Part shown: piece after piece, positions 36,353 to 47,596 of the stretch | How positions within the stretch are numbered: the first letter of the stretch is position 1 | Layout: every line of letters begins with the position of its first letter | DNA from: Ailanthus altissimus | Taxonomy: Eukaryota; Streptophyta; Magnoliopsida; Sapindales; Simaroubaceae | Direction: 5' to 3' | Assembly: GCA_946807835.1 (NCBI GenBank) | Contig: OX327704.1 | Span: forward strand, 1,426,001-1,490,000 | DNA: 64,000 nt | Translations under genes and position numbers: made by a program | The notes under the pieces: generated by a model | The model's input: the letters and a program-made list of their open reading frames with translations, nothing else | Databases searched by the model: none | Told to the model about the DNA's origin: nothing

Positions 36353-36361
36353 CTATTTATA
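36353..36361 (-). promoter_or_regulatory. TATA box of the BBE-like pseudogene
   Basis: The minus strand reads tataaatag about 18 bases before the first ATG (36335). Transcripts usually start about 30 bases below a TATA box, so the second Met (codon 10, at 36308) is the more likely original start; the signal peptide would then begin MRPQSSS. Confidence 0.6.
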
Positions 36362-36483
36362 CTACATGATGAAGATGACATTCAGGAATAAAAATTATCC
36401 ACGTGAAGTTTAATTCCGTTTTCCTGGATTAGCAAATAAACAATAAATTAATAAGGCAAGTCTTAGTAAGCAATTAACTTTGA

Positions 36484-36620
36484 AATTGTTTTTTGAATTA
36501 AAAAAACAGCGGCAGTTGCAAGAAAGGGAAAATTTGCTCAGAGCCTCCTCGTTTTTACTTCATTACAATAAAAGTCAATTTTAGCTAAGTTGTAGGCTGC
36601 AGAATTACAATTCCTTGAAA
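36484..36620 (-). mobile_element. LINE 3' fragment, duplicated copy
   Basis: The minus strand shows the last bases of an L1-type RNase H coding end followed by a 3' untranslated stretch and a short A-run (ttttttgaattaaaaaaac region near 36488). It matches 36838-36995. It is the shorter copy created by the tandem duplication. Confidence 0.55.
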
Positions 36621-36822
36621 CACACCAACGTGATATTCATGAATAAAAACTAATGCCTTGTATATACCACGTGAAGAAGATGATATTGATCAAGAATAAA
36701 ACAAATATCCACTTGAAGTTTAATTCCATTTTGTGGAATTAATATATTTTCTTCGATTAGCAAATGAACGATAAATTAATGAGGCAAGAATTATGCAAGC
36801 AATTACGTAGGTTCCTGGGTAA

Positions 36823-37200
36823 ATTTTTTTTCTTAATAAAGTAAATTTCATTAAAAGAAAACAGCAGCAATTGCAAGAGAGGAGAAATCTCCACTGGAGC
36901 CCTTACTTCTTTTTTTTTTTTTTTCTTACTTCATTACAAAAAAAATTTAGTTCTAGCTAAGTCATGGGCTGAAGAGTTAAAATTCCTAGAAACAAAACTG
37001 ATCTCCACATGGCCTGATCTGTACGCCAAGTAACCAGCCAAAGTCTGACCTTATCAAAGATTTCTGCTTGCTCAAGTTAATAACATTCATGCAATTTGAT
37101 TCAACAATAATGGCAACCAGGTCTAACTTCACAGCTAATTTGATTTCAAAATAAATTGCTTCAGCCTCCATAAATTCTGCATCTACAACAAAATCCTTCG
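36823..37200 (-). mobile_element. 5'-truncated L1-type LINE, RNase H end
   Basis: The minus strand from about 37200 reads as the C-terminal RNase H domain of a plant L1 element: EAEAIYFEIKLAVKLDLV, AIIVESNCMNVINL, SDFGWLLG (open frame 37171-36986). A shifted frame then gives HVEISFVSRNFNSSAHDLA. Internal A-tracts (T-runs on the plus strand at 36908-36925 and 36827-36834) mark the tail. The frame shift and loss of the rest of ORF2 make it dead. It lies just upstream of the BBE-like promoter duplication. Confidence 0.75.
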
Positions 37201-37254
37201 GTACGAGAGTTGATGCGGAGATGAGTTATAAATCGTTCGGACACCGAGAATTTC

Positions 37255-37640
37255 GATCAAAACACAATGTCAATAGTCATTTTTTGTACTCTTCTCATCA
37301 TCATGACAATGTTAAATTATTCAAATACTAATTTCCACCTCCTTTGCAAGAGTGCGGAGATGAGTCGAAATTACTTATAGTGAATTTCTTAAGCATTTTG
37401 TGTCTTACAGTTGCCTTGGCATGTTTATTAACACGTTGATGTGTATATATGAGAAATTTAATATATGCAATTAACATCAATACGAGAAGAAACCGAGAGG
37501 TAATTAATAAATATACGAAGATAGCACCACAATGTGCTGAAAAACAAATACTGATAGAGCTAAGGCAAAAAGACATAGTACCAATCTACCATGGCCAACG
37601 AAGATCAAGTGGTCGACCACAACGTACAAATATAATACGA
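37255..37640. repeat. BBE locus duplication, copy 2, part 1
   Basis: It matches 33860-34160, the downstream flank of the BBE-like pseudogene, with small insertions (about 60 bases near 37425-37490). It marks the start of the second copy of the locus. Confidence 0.7.
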
Positions 37641-39164
37641 CTTATATCAAACAGAAAGGTTACGCTGTTAGCCACTTTTTTCCGGATTGATATGGTTGTT
37701 ATTTGGATGCAGAGCTTAATGGTTTAGTCAGTTTCGACTCGCTATTTCATATCCAACATTATTGTTATAGATATTGATACTGAAACGTAATGCAAAACTA
37801 ATTCGGTACAAGATCATTTCAAAAATATTAACATAAGTATAAAAGTATCTTGATTGGCTTGGAAAATTGAGCTCTAGATCTGCACAGACTGCACTATTTC
37901 TCTTGTTGAATGCTGAATTCAATTCTTTTGATTCATCAATTGATATATGCCTGATTTCTTTTGAACCTGAATGTAGTTATGTTACTTTTTAACTTAATGA
38001 ATTCCAATTAAGTATTAAGTCTGCACGATTTCTAAGGGAGATTAACAGAAAAATTTATGGTAAATTTGGCAGACAACAATGCGGGTGACTGGAACATACA
38101 TAGTAGTATACTGAGCACTAGACTTGAATAAAGTTGTTCAGATTGAATTTCTATGATAGCTCTGTCATCCTAAATCCTGTAAGTTATATTTTTCCTTGCG
38201 GTGCATTCATCTCATATGAACAAATTACTAGAAGTAGCACGGCAGGCTAGAGCTTTAAAAGCGGGGTTGAGATACAGAAACAAGCATACCTTTCTCGGCC
38301 TTTTGGCCAATATTAAGTGTAACATCAATTTTTATCAGTTTAATATCTGATAAGTGGGTCATTGATCCGCATGATATTAAGTTAACTTCTTAGAAGTAAT
38401 GGTTGTTATACTTTTTAGTATAGAATTAATTTGGATATTCTGAGACTTGTCTTAAATAATTTGTTGTACTTATCAAAAGTTTCTAAATGGTTAAGCAACC
38501 AAAGAAAGTACAAGTAAGCCCCCTACGTCTATGGTGGAATTGAGGATCTTATCTTCTTTTATTCAAAAAGAACTCCCACAAAAGATGCAATGAATATCCA
38601 AATAGCTTACGGCTTTCAAGGATCTACATTATATTATCTTGTGCAATTAAAGTACTCAAGTATGACCTAAACTCTTTATTCTCTTTTATTGATGATTTGA
38701 TGCTTGATGAATTACATGAGGTTATAAGGGTTTATATAATATTAAGACCTACATGAGAAACTCTAAACCGAGTTAGGATAAGAGTGCATCTGTTGTAGGA
38801 TTCCAAAACTAACTCTAATATGCAAGTTTACTATAAAAAAGGAGTTTTTCCATATAGGCAATATTGTGACATTCAATTTCTAATAGTAAGGCTATTTGAT
38901 TATCGGCCAACACCATGGTGTTTATTAGCCCATATTGAGGCGTTCGACTTTATAGAATTATGACTGCGGAGTTGCGATTTTATCACCGGAGCGTTCCTAC
39001 ATTAGGTACTCTCTTATATTCCTTCTTACATCCGACTTTTCTTTTCAACATTTGCTCATTCATCTAACGTGTTTTTAACCTCATCTCAACTCTTTATTGA
39101 TTTTTAACTCAAGATTTAACTTATCCTTAATTTTGAATAAACAAATTCTAACAAGCCACTAACC
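37641..39164. other. Extra 1.5 kb inside the second BBE locus copy
   Basis: Absent from the first locus copy (where the flanking sequences join near 34195). It contains the U2-like sequence (38286-38395) and otherwise no recognised coding region. The part 38520-39130 looks like LTR or intergenic DNA without a relative in the window. It is either an insertion here or a deletion in copy 1. Confidence 0.45.
38286..38395 (+). pseudogene. U2 snRNA-like pseudogene
   Basis: The first about 95 bases follow plant U2 snRNA closely: atacctttctcggccttttgg at the start, then tatcagtttaatatctgat, then gatattaa at 38373-38380. U2 pairs with the intron branch point through GTAGTA; here this is GTAACA (near 38323). 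The Sm-site region after gatattaa reads acttcttag rather than a T-run, and the 3' half is not recognisable. No USE element of plant snRNA promoters (consensus RTCCCACATCG) is seen within 100 bases upstream, though a tttaaaag lies about 35 bases before the start. A truncated or decayed copy is most likely. Confidence 0.8.
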
Positions 39165-39690
39165 ATAAGCAAATGAAAGGTAAAATAATATATTCATAAG
39201 CAAGCCACTATCGTGTGAATGAATATTAAACCAAATATCAAACCAAAACTTAAGCAAAAGTCAAAGAAAAATTTGAAATGTAATTCAAGGGGGCAAAATA
39301 AGAGCAAATTATTTTGCCGATGAACCTAATCAAATTTATAAGGCTACGCATGAAAAAAACTTGAACCCAACTATTACAAGGTAGAAAATTATTATATATA
39401 TATATATATATATGCATATATTCATATAGAGAATACAAATATTAAATTTTAAATTTCAAATAATTGTAATATTATCACTCAATGTAATATCAATCATCTA
39501 GAGAGAGGAACCAACTAATCTTCTAATAAATGGAGGAATTAAATAACTCTTCATCTCTTCGAGATAAGGAGAATGACTTAGGCCAAACTTGAACCCAACA
39601 CCTCGAAAGTTGAAATACTATCACTAGCCATTGAGCCACGTGGGTGGTTGATGAAATTTATTACATTTAGTATATGTATGTATATGATGG
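39165..39690. repeat. BBE locus duplication, copy 2, part 2
   Basis: It matches 34195-34665, the immediate downstream flank of the BBE-like pseudogene. It joins directly to a piece of BBE N-terminal coding sequence at 39690. The whole span equivalent to 34668-36137 is missing. A TA microsatellite lies at 39395-39414. Confidence 0.68.
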
Positions 39691-40345
39691 GTTCTTTGGG
39701 TGTAAATTACTTTTAAAATAGAGGTGTCATGGGAGTATTGAAAAAGGAATTAAAAATAATTTCATGAGTATCAATCAAAGCTAAGGATGACAAAACTCGG
39801 ATTTGGATTTAGGTTTAGTAAACCTAGATTTAGATTCGAATTTTTTATAATGAACCCAGAAACTGGGTTTTACCCAGATTTTCTCCAAGTTTTACTGGAT
39901 TCTGGTTTAATTTCGAATCCATATGTGGATTTAAGCTCAGATTTATTTAAGTTTGTTTTAGAATTTTAGATGAAATTTGAACTTTTAAGATATTTATTTT
40001 GTAAAACAATTATTATTCAAATATATTAAAAATTAAAAATTTTATTAATTAATTTAAGACTTAAAAAATAAAAATAAGTAAAATCCGGATGCGAGTCCGA
40101 GTATGTGAATTCTCACAAAAACCTAGATCCTTACCCGGATCCGAATTTTGGCAAAAACTATCAGACTAAAATTTAGAAAAAATTTCAAATTTTCTGAAAC
40201 AAACTTTGAATTCAAATTTGAATTTTTTTGAGTTTGAATTTTTTTATCATCCCAAACTAAAACTATGCAATGCAATCATAACATATGCAAACAGGAGATT
40301 TGAAGAACTCTAAGGACTCATTTATATTGATGTTTGATTGGAGTG
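39690..40345 (-). pseudogene. Second BBE-like pseudogene, N-terminal remnant
   Basis: 39690-39783 matches the coding strand equivalent to 36137-36240 (about codons 32-65 of the BBE-like frame), and 40253-40345 matches 36241-36340 (codons 1-31 and the ATG region, with gagtgcataac at its edge). Between them sits a 469-bp MITE. All catalytic parts are deleted. It proves that the oxidase locus was tandemly duplicated and that both copies are now dead. Confidence 0.72.
39784..40252. mobile_element. hAT-like MITE in the BBE remnant
   Basis: The ends read aggatgacaaaactc and, on the complement, ggatgataaaaaaattc: short imperfect terminal inverted repeats. The flanks are caaagcta (39776-39783) and caaacta (40253-40259), an 8-bp target duplication with one base lost. 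The interior is non-coding with subterminal repeats of the type cggatttgg. An 8-bp duplication and such ends suggest the hAT superfamily. The uninterrupted BBE-like sequence at 36241 shows the empty site. The 60-codon frame inside has no motif. Confidence 0.7.
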
Positions 40346-40360
40346 CATAACCAAGCAAAG

Positions 40361-40909
40361 ATTACCTCCCATCGACACCACATAGGAACACCTACTAGTC
40401 CTTAGACTTTTGGGTTTTGACAAAATGTTAAAAATAGACCTTGTAAAAGACATAAAGGGCGACATCTATGTGGAGACAATAAAAATTGATGAATGCTTTG
40501 CTTGGGGACCCAGAGATGCCTTGTGGTGTCCTTTTTTCTTTAACTTTTTCTAGTATTACTCATAACCTTTAGAAACAAATTTTAGTGTCCCTCGCAAAAC
40601 AGGTTTGTTATTTTTCTTTGAAAAGGTTTATATTTTTCTTTTTCGAAAAGATTTTTATCCAATATAAGTATGATCAGTACTCTTTTTTGCAAGAGTTTTG
40701 ATTTAGAAAAATCTCAATATGTACTATTTTTTCATGTTCTGGTAATATTTTAATTGTAGAATCAAATATCCTTTAATATATTGTAATGTTGTTCAATTAC
40801 ATATATCAATATCTCTAAAAAACAAAGAATCATTTTATTGTTTATAATATTTGACAATTATAAAAAAAACTATTAGGAAGCATTACGATACTTTCTATCA
40901 TTTAAAGAA
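40361..40909. other. Unassigned AT-rich DNA
   Basis: No repeat relative within the window and no coding signal noticed. Confidence 0.4.
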
Positions 40910-41971
40910 TGTTGCGGATATCACGCCATGTACTTTAATTTGACACCCCTATAACATCAGCTAAGTCACAATCTTAATACCCCTTTTGTTCTGTACACAG
41001 CGAAAAATAATAACTGGATACCATAAGAAAGAACACATAAGATTAACACACCAATAAAGATAAAGAAAACAATCTAATCAACAAGACACAAGATATACGT
41101 GATTTGGCCCAAAATTACCTACGTCTACAGAGGATCCATGATCCAGCTTCTTTTTATTGATATAGATCACTAAGTATCTTCTTACATCATCAATGATCCC
41201 ACAAGAACCCTTAGTATCTCCCACAGAGACCTCTAAGTATCTACCCTTGATCACCATGACTCCCTAAAATCTCTTATTATCTCCTCATAAGAGATTTTTA
41301 CAAGGAACACAAGAATAGCCCGAGCATCTAAGCCAAAAGGATTTATGGTGTTTCTCTTTTATTAACTCAAAGAACCTAAAGAAAAAATACTCTCCAAAAG
41401 TTACACCCTATTGCACCACGCACTTAGTGCTTACCTAGCTACTCTATTCTCTCTTATGGTTACATCTTGAAATCTTAGATGCTTAATCTTAAACAAAGGG
41501 TTTACAAGTGTTTATATAGGGTGTCTTTCGTGCCTACTAACCCTATTTCTTGTTGGAGTAAGAGTCCACTTATTTTGGAACTCCAAAACTTTTCAAAACT
41601 CGAAATCCCGAACCAAAACAGATATCCTGATGCATTTGGGCACCACGGCGCTCATCCCTGGGCGCTGCAGCGCTGGCTCTTCTCACGCCCATCGCCACGG
41701 GGCTGAGGACCCAGTGTTGCGGCGCTGGGTTACTATCCTTGGTGCCTCGGCACTTAACCATGGGCGCCGCGGTGCTCAGCTCTGTAGCGTATATCCTGCA
41801 TTTTCTTGCTTTCTTCACGTCTTCAAGTCCTAAACTTCTCCCTTCATGTTTCACACGTCCTAAACTTCTCTATACGTGTCCCACATGTTCTAGACTTCTT
41901 ATGACTCTTCACTTTGATACTCATCTCAATTCTTGTTCAAGCAAGATTGTTGAATCTCCAATTTTCCAACA
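40910..41971 (-). mobile_element. Solo LTR with perfect TSD (family of 11887-15108)
   Basis: Complement of the LTR family at 4513 and 11887: the plus strand starts tgttgcggatatca and ends attttccaaca. Target duplication aagaa is exact (40905-40909 and 41972-41976). It includes the GC-rich block at about 41635-41800 with gcgctgcagcgctgg motifs. The several overlapping open frames here (41479-41981) are a by-product of GC-rich composition. No internal region, hence a solo LTR. Confidence 0.92.
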
Positions 41972-42239
41972 AAGAATTTAAAAATTAAAAGATGATTTTA
42001 CTCATTTAATTGTTAAAATCATCCCTATGTAATACCAATTGACCATTTAATGGTTAGATAGCAAGTTGGTTGGATGGGGCATATAACGATTAGAATGATA
42101 TAACAATAATTTTAACTCTTTAACTTATTTAATAGTTAAAAGATAATATATGAGTATAATATTATTTTTAACTATTTAACTCATTTAATAATTAAAAGAC
42201 TAATTGCTTACTTAACTATTAAAATTATCCTTGCTTACC

Positions 42240-43296
42240 ATCCAATCCTATTTTTATGGAGATCGGATGATTTGTGCTCATGTTATGATGAAGATCCTAT
42301 GCAATGTTGCCCGTAAAGGCTATTGGGGAAAGCTTTCTCCTCCCACTCACAGTGTTCCCGCTTCTTACGTCTTTTTTATACAACTCAAGCACTTAGAAGA
42401 AGAACATGTATATTTGAGTGTCAAAATAGCGCAATTCAATTGCAAATCATCACAATTTCTTCTTCGGAAGAAGAAACTTTATGATTGTGAAAGTATTTAG
42501 CTAATTTATGTAGGATTTCGTTTATATTTCTTAGTTAAGAAATCGTCCTCTTTCATTCTTACAGATAATCATACTAATTGATGTATTAATGGTGAAAACA
42601 ATTACTAACTAATGTGTGTTGAATATTTTAATAAGTGGATGTAAAACAAACAAAGAGAATATTCTAATACCATCTTTTTATAAGAAATGAAGTTTTTTTA
42701 GATTACGTTTGGTGGAGGAAAATATTAAAAAAAGGAATACTTTAATATTTTAAGAGATTATTTTAAAACTACTAGTTTAAGTAGTAAAATTTCATTTGAT
42801 GATCCCTTAAAGGATGAAGTGAAAGTAATATGATATAATACTATCTTTTCATAAGAAATTTTCTTAAGAAATATTACTGTATTTCAAGTTAAGTTTTAAC
42901 AATGTTTATATAAATCAAGTTCAATTTTAGATGGAGCGATAACTAGAAATTATGGAAAGGATTAGGTTAATTGGTAGCTTTCTCTCAATATGAAATTAGA
43001 GTTAGAACATTTTGTGGAGAAGACAGATGTGAGAAAGTTGATTAAAAATTATAGGAATATGATTTGGAGCAACCCAATTGCATTAAGTACACGAGAATTG
43101 AAGACGAATAAAAAAGAAAGTAAAGGCGGTGCCCAGGCGTGAGCATCGTGGTGCTAGGTTGTGGGTCCTGTTGCATCCCAGACAGCACTTGGAAGCCATG
43201 ACGCCAAGTTCCTAGCAACGCGGAGCACGATGGTCCAGTGCAATGGTGCCTGATGCGAGAAAAAGACTTTCCTATTTTGTTGAGTTTTGTACTTGC
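42240..43296. repeat. Repeat epsilon, copy 1, with GC-rich end
   Basis: It matches 54035-54975 through most of its length; shared marks are gaagaaactttatgattgtg (42470) and gatggagcgataactag (42930). The end (43120-43265) is a GC-rich block that includes ggtgcccaggcg and gcgagaaaaag. It passes directly into the beta module at 43297. No coding motif is seen; the element class is unknown. Confidence 0.6.
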
Positions 43297-45720
43297 TATC
43301 ATTTTAAGAACAAAAATTGAGTCTCTTTCCGACTCATCTTCATAATAGAAGAGTAGATATTATTCAATAATATAAGAAGAGATCAAATCTTTTATATCCA
43401 AATCTTTGAAATGAGCTACAGTGTAATCAATTTTGCTTGTCGCAATAGTTATTTGATTGTTAATATAAATTAATTTAGAATTAAAATATAATATTCAAAG
43501 AAAATAAAATCTAACAATTGAAGTTGAAAAACTCCGTCCTTATATAAATATTTTAAAAATATAATATATGTGATTTTGACATAATTGATTGACATTTATG
43601 AATATAAAAGGTAGATTTTTGAAATGGATTCAAGTTAACTTAAGAGGGAAAAATCTAGTTGTTAATCACTAGCACAAGTTATGATCTAAAGATAAACTCT
43701 AAATTAATTCTATATTTTACAATAATTATAATACAAATTGTGAGGTAATACCAAATAAACATAATAGAATATCGAGTCCAAAGTGATGATGTATTGGCAA
43801 AGTTAGAATATTATATAATTTAATATTTTCAAAATTCGTTGGAATGCATAATTAACGTTCACTAAATTGATATTTCTGATTTCTCAAACACATCTCTTTC
43901 AATAGAATTTTGTGTGCATATCTTTTGAAAAAATTATCTCATTTTTTTGCAAAGTTTTGAAATGAAATAAGAAATCTCATCCACTAAAATACCTCAACTC
44001 GTATTCTATAAATCTTACTCAAATTGGGTGATCACGGGCACATTGTACCTTTTCGACTGCTTGAACTATGCCTTAAAGCTAGGAAAATTTTTAGTTTAAT
44101 TTATGAAGTTCAGTTAAAATATTGAAGTGCATTTTTTGAAGGTAGTAAAATAAATTAATATATCTAATCATAATAAGTTATTGTATATTTAAATAAATTT
44201 ATCCTAGTATCTTAAAAAAGTGCACTATAATTTTTTTTTATAAAAACATTATAATTCTTGCATTTTAAAAAATATAGGGATTAATAATTTAAATAAATTT
44301 ATGGTACTAAATTTATAATCCTTTTTTTTATTTATAAGATGAAGAGGGCAGTATTTTTTACTAAATTAATAATATTCTTTGCCAATTAAATAATAGATCA
44401 AAAAGACATAATGTTAATTATCTAATTTATTTCCTTCTAATAAAATATAGGGTAAGAAAGATCAATATTGATATAATAATATATAAATTAAATACTAGCT
44501 TTTCTGGGTAGTTTAGATAGCTGTAAATGAGCTTTGCACCTACAGCCACTTGAATTCGAGTAAAAATAAGAGTCAAAAGTTGGTGTTTAATAGATGAAAA
44601 TTTTAATAATATCCAATCTTTTAATATATATGTGTGTATGTGTAGAAGTTAGTGCTTAATGGATAGAAATTTTTGTACTATCCAAAATTTTAATATATAT
44701 ATATATGTGTGTGTATGTATAATTTTAAATACTTGTATATAATAATTTGTCCGATATCTCAAACTACCTTTCTCATCATAAGTTTAGATAAATGATCTAA
44801 TATACTACGTAACTCACTATAAAATGAGCAACAATGCCACGTAATATTATCAAATTAATCCACAATGTCAGCACTATTTAGGCTTTGTTGCTCATTAGAA
44901 TGAAATTATATATAGATATATATGTGTATAGATCTTGAACTATCTTATAAACTAACAATTAATTATTTTTAATATTTTTATATTTTTTAATGCATTTAAA
45001 AATCAAATCACACATTAATAATGCAAAAATTACAATAAAAAAAATTAAGTCAAGAAACGTTTCAGGAATCCATCAACTCCTTATCCAATGCTCAATTGCT
45101 CTTGTGTTAATTCAAGTTAAAATTTTTTCTAGACTTAACTCTTTTAAGACTCGTGACTTTGGTCTCGAAAGATTTCAAATATATCTCTCTTTATATAGCT
45201 ATCATATTATGATCTCCATTGTCACTTAATATCATCATAATATCTTCATGGATACATCATTTTTTACCATATATTATTTTTCCACCCTTACCACAACGGT
45301 GAGATAATCTATAATACTGCCCTTGGTATGCAATCCCTTAACAAATTCATGTTGAGACCCTAGAGTATTCCATTAAGCACATAGCCTCAACCATACTTCT
45401 CACCCTTAGACTCTTTAAACATTTTTGTATTCATTCTCTAACAAATAGATGTTCTCCTAAAGGATTTATTCAGTACATTTTTACGCTTATGCTGAGTGCT
45501 CAAGTACTCCATGACACTCTTCCACACTTATGTCCAACATTAGGGCTATTCTAACCCTTTATTCTCTCTATTTTGTTGATATATTGTCTATTCTAATGAA
45601 TTATAAAGGTTTATATAGGTTGTAAACTACCTTTATTTAACTCTATTTATTATTAAAATAGTAGTCCATGCAAAAAAGAAATTTAAAACCTACTCAAACA
45701 CACCTAAAAACACTAAAATC
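43297..45720. repeat. Large non-coding repeat, copy C (beta-gamma)
   Basis: It matches 1892-4330 of copy A and 17915-20345 of copy B. Module alpha is missing; the repeat starts abruptly after the GC-rich end of repeat epsilon. It keeps the 26 bases that copy A has lost. At 45720-45765 a 29-base segment (atcaatattttttt... agctagc) is doubled. The copia fragment follows, as in copy B. Confidence 0.75.
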
Positions 45721-45849
45721 AATATTTTTTTAAAGCTAGCAAATCAATATTTTTTTAAAGCTAGCTTGATGAAACCAACTCAAGTACAAACAATTCACAA
45801 TAGTGGGTTAAGCTATGCCATATAAAATCATTATATTACTTCAGAGCTA

Positions 45850-46745
45850 GCTTGGCCAAACTATGTCCACTCTATTGGCAGCCTTTGGACAATACAAAAT
45901 ATTTCATGTAGAGAAGATTCCAATAACACAACACATCCTGACATACAAGTTCTATTTAAGTTATTCAACTTTACTTATCTCATTTTTTGGTTATGCCTTA
46001 AAAATAGCCATGTATTTTTTTTTAACTTAATTCCATCTACGTTGGTCCTTAAAACACCTCTGAAAATGTGGATAGTATGTAAACCAAGTTTACATCACAT
46101 ATATATATATATGGGGTTATCTAGCTCATGTACTAAAAGGAAAGACAGACAAGTTGGAATCTAAGTAAAAAATTTGCCTGTTTGTTGGCTATCCTAATGG
46201 AATAAGAGGAAGTCTTTTCTATGGTTTTCAAGATAAGAAAGTATTTGTTAGCACCAATGCAATCTTTCTTGAAGAAGACTATATGAAAGACTTCAAGCCT
46301 ATGTGTAAGATAATTCTTGATGAGTTATCTAGGAACTCTAATATTTTGCCTAATAGAGTCAATGGGTTAATTCTCAATCCAGATCATAATGGCCAACCAG
46401 GGCCACTTACAGAACACTAACCATCAATACATTTTCATCATGGAAGGATTATTAGACATCCAACTAGGTACATGTTAATTAGAGAGTCCTTTTAGGCAGT
46501 CTCTAATGAGCATGAACTAGATCTCACTAGCTATGATGAGGCAATGGTTGATAAGGATTCAAACCATTAGCATAAAACTACGAAATCAAAAATAGACTTC
46601 ATGTATTTCAATAAAGTCTAGGAGCTTGTAGAGAAACCTTAAGGAATAAGACTTATAGGGTGTAAATGGGTTTACAAGAGAAAGAGAGGGTGTAAATGGG
46701 TCTACACGAAGTCAGAAATGGACTCCATGTATTCCAATATGGTTA
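45850..46745 (+). pseudogene. Ty1/copia integrase-to-RT fragment, second copy
   Basis: Equivalent to 20460-21360 and similarly decayed. Recognisable: CLFVGYPNGIRGSLFYGFQ near 46165, FVSTNAIFLEEDYMKDFK near 46245, NGQPGPLTEH near 46390, and IGCKWVYKRKR near 46645. The stretch near 46690-46740 again repeats the SEMDSMYSN segment before the LTR. As in the first copy, the RT catalytic motif and everything after it are absent. Confidence 0.83.
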
Positions 46746-46766
46746 TCTAATAGTTTGGATAAAATC

Positions 46767-47581
46767 TGTAGCAACAGCTTATTAAATAAATTATTTATTA
46801 AATAATAATATTTATTTGTAAATTTATTTAAAAATATAGACATATTAAAAGTGATCATTAGAGCATTCAGTGACTTAGGGGCAAATAAATAATCAAAGAG
46901 GTAAGAAAAAGTTTTCATTGTCTACTTTTAATTATGGACATCAATTAGAGGGATAATTAAGTGATTATTATTGGTCTAAATATCAAGCCCAATTTAATTA
47001 AAAGGAGTTTGAATTAAATTGACTTTTACTTAATAACATGGATTGCTAGAGGATAGCCCTTGGCTTTTAGCGGTATAGCCTGGTATTAACTTAGATGAAT
47101 TGCTGTATTGTGAGATACTAAAGACTATGCCTTTTAAGTTAGAAGTAGGAAGCTCATGGGTCTTGCAGTCTCTCCACTACCTTAAATTCTAATGAAACTC
47201 TAATTTTCTAATTATAATCTAATTTAAAATATCCAATAGAGATTCCTATATATATATGGGAGTATGGAGTCGTAAACATCACAACAAATATAACAAGAAA
47301 AATTCTTTTTACGTACTCTAACGTGAAAAAAGAATTTGGTTATTATCATTCTCTCAGATTTTAGTATTAGTGATTTTAGAGATTAAGAAAGATCCGTATA
47401 CCCACACATGCTGAGTTTGAAGGTTGAGGATAGTAGAGATGATTGTAGCCAATCAATTCAAGATTTGTCATAGTAAAGATTCAAGGTAATCTTATCCTTA
47501 TACATGTAATTATGAAATAGATGATCTGGCTTTCACTTTATTTATTTTTTTAAACATAATTTTTTTTGTTTGCTATCAATA
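46767..47581 (+). repeat. Copia-type LTR, second copy
   Basis: It starts tgtagcaacagc and ends ctatcaata, followed by the primer-binding site. It aligns with 21390-22188 throughout, with about 15 extra bases near its start (attaaataaattattt). Confidence 0.8.
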
Positions 47582-47583
47582 AC

Positions 47584-47596
47584 TGGTATCAGAGCC
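47584..47596 (+). other. Primer-binding site (tRNA-Met type)
   Basis: tggtatcagagcc, exact copy of the site at 22191. It defines the right LTR boundary. Confidence 0.93.

Larger units (their letters stand above)
36346..36835 (-). repeat. Tandem duplication of the BBE-like upstream region
   Basis: Unit 1 (about 36346-36645) and unit 2 (from 36646) both start aaactaatgcc and share the stretch around tttaattcc, the gcaaataaac/gcaaatgaac segment and gataaattaat. Each then runs into the same LINE tail (36484-36620 and 36836 onward). Unit 1 ends inside the LINE at the phrase ttccttgaaac. The duplication therefore happened after the LINE had inserted upstream of the gene. A second TATA-like tatatacaag lies in unit 2 near 36659-36667. 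Confidence 0.7.

Noticed and set aside
38286..38395. Functional U2 snRNA gene
   Set aside because: Branch-point pairing site and Sm region are altered, the 3' half is unrecognisable, and no plant snRNA upstream element is seen.
42231..42500. 89-codon plus-strand frame as a gene
   Set aside because: It overlaps the start of repeat epsilon, is not open in the second copy near 54050, and shows no family motif.
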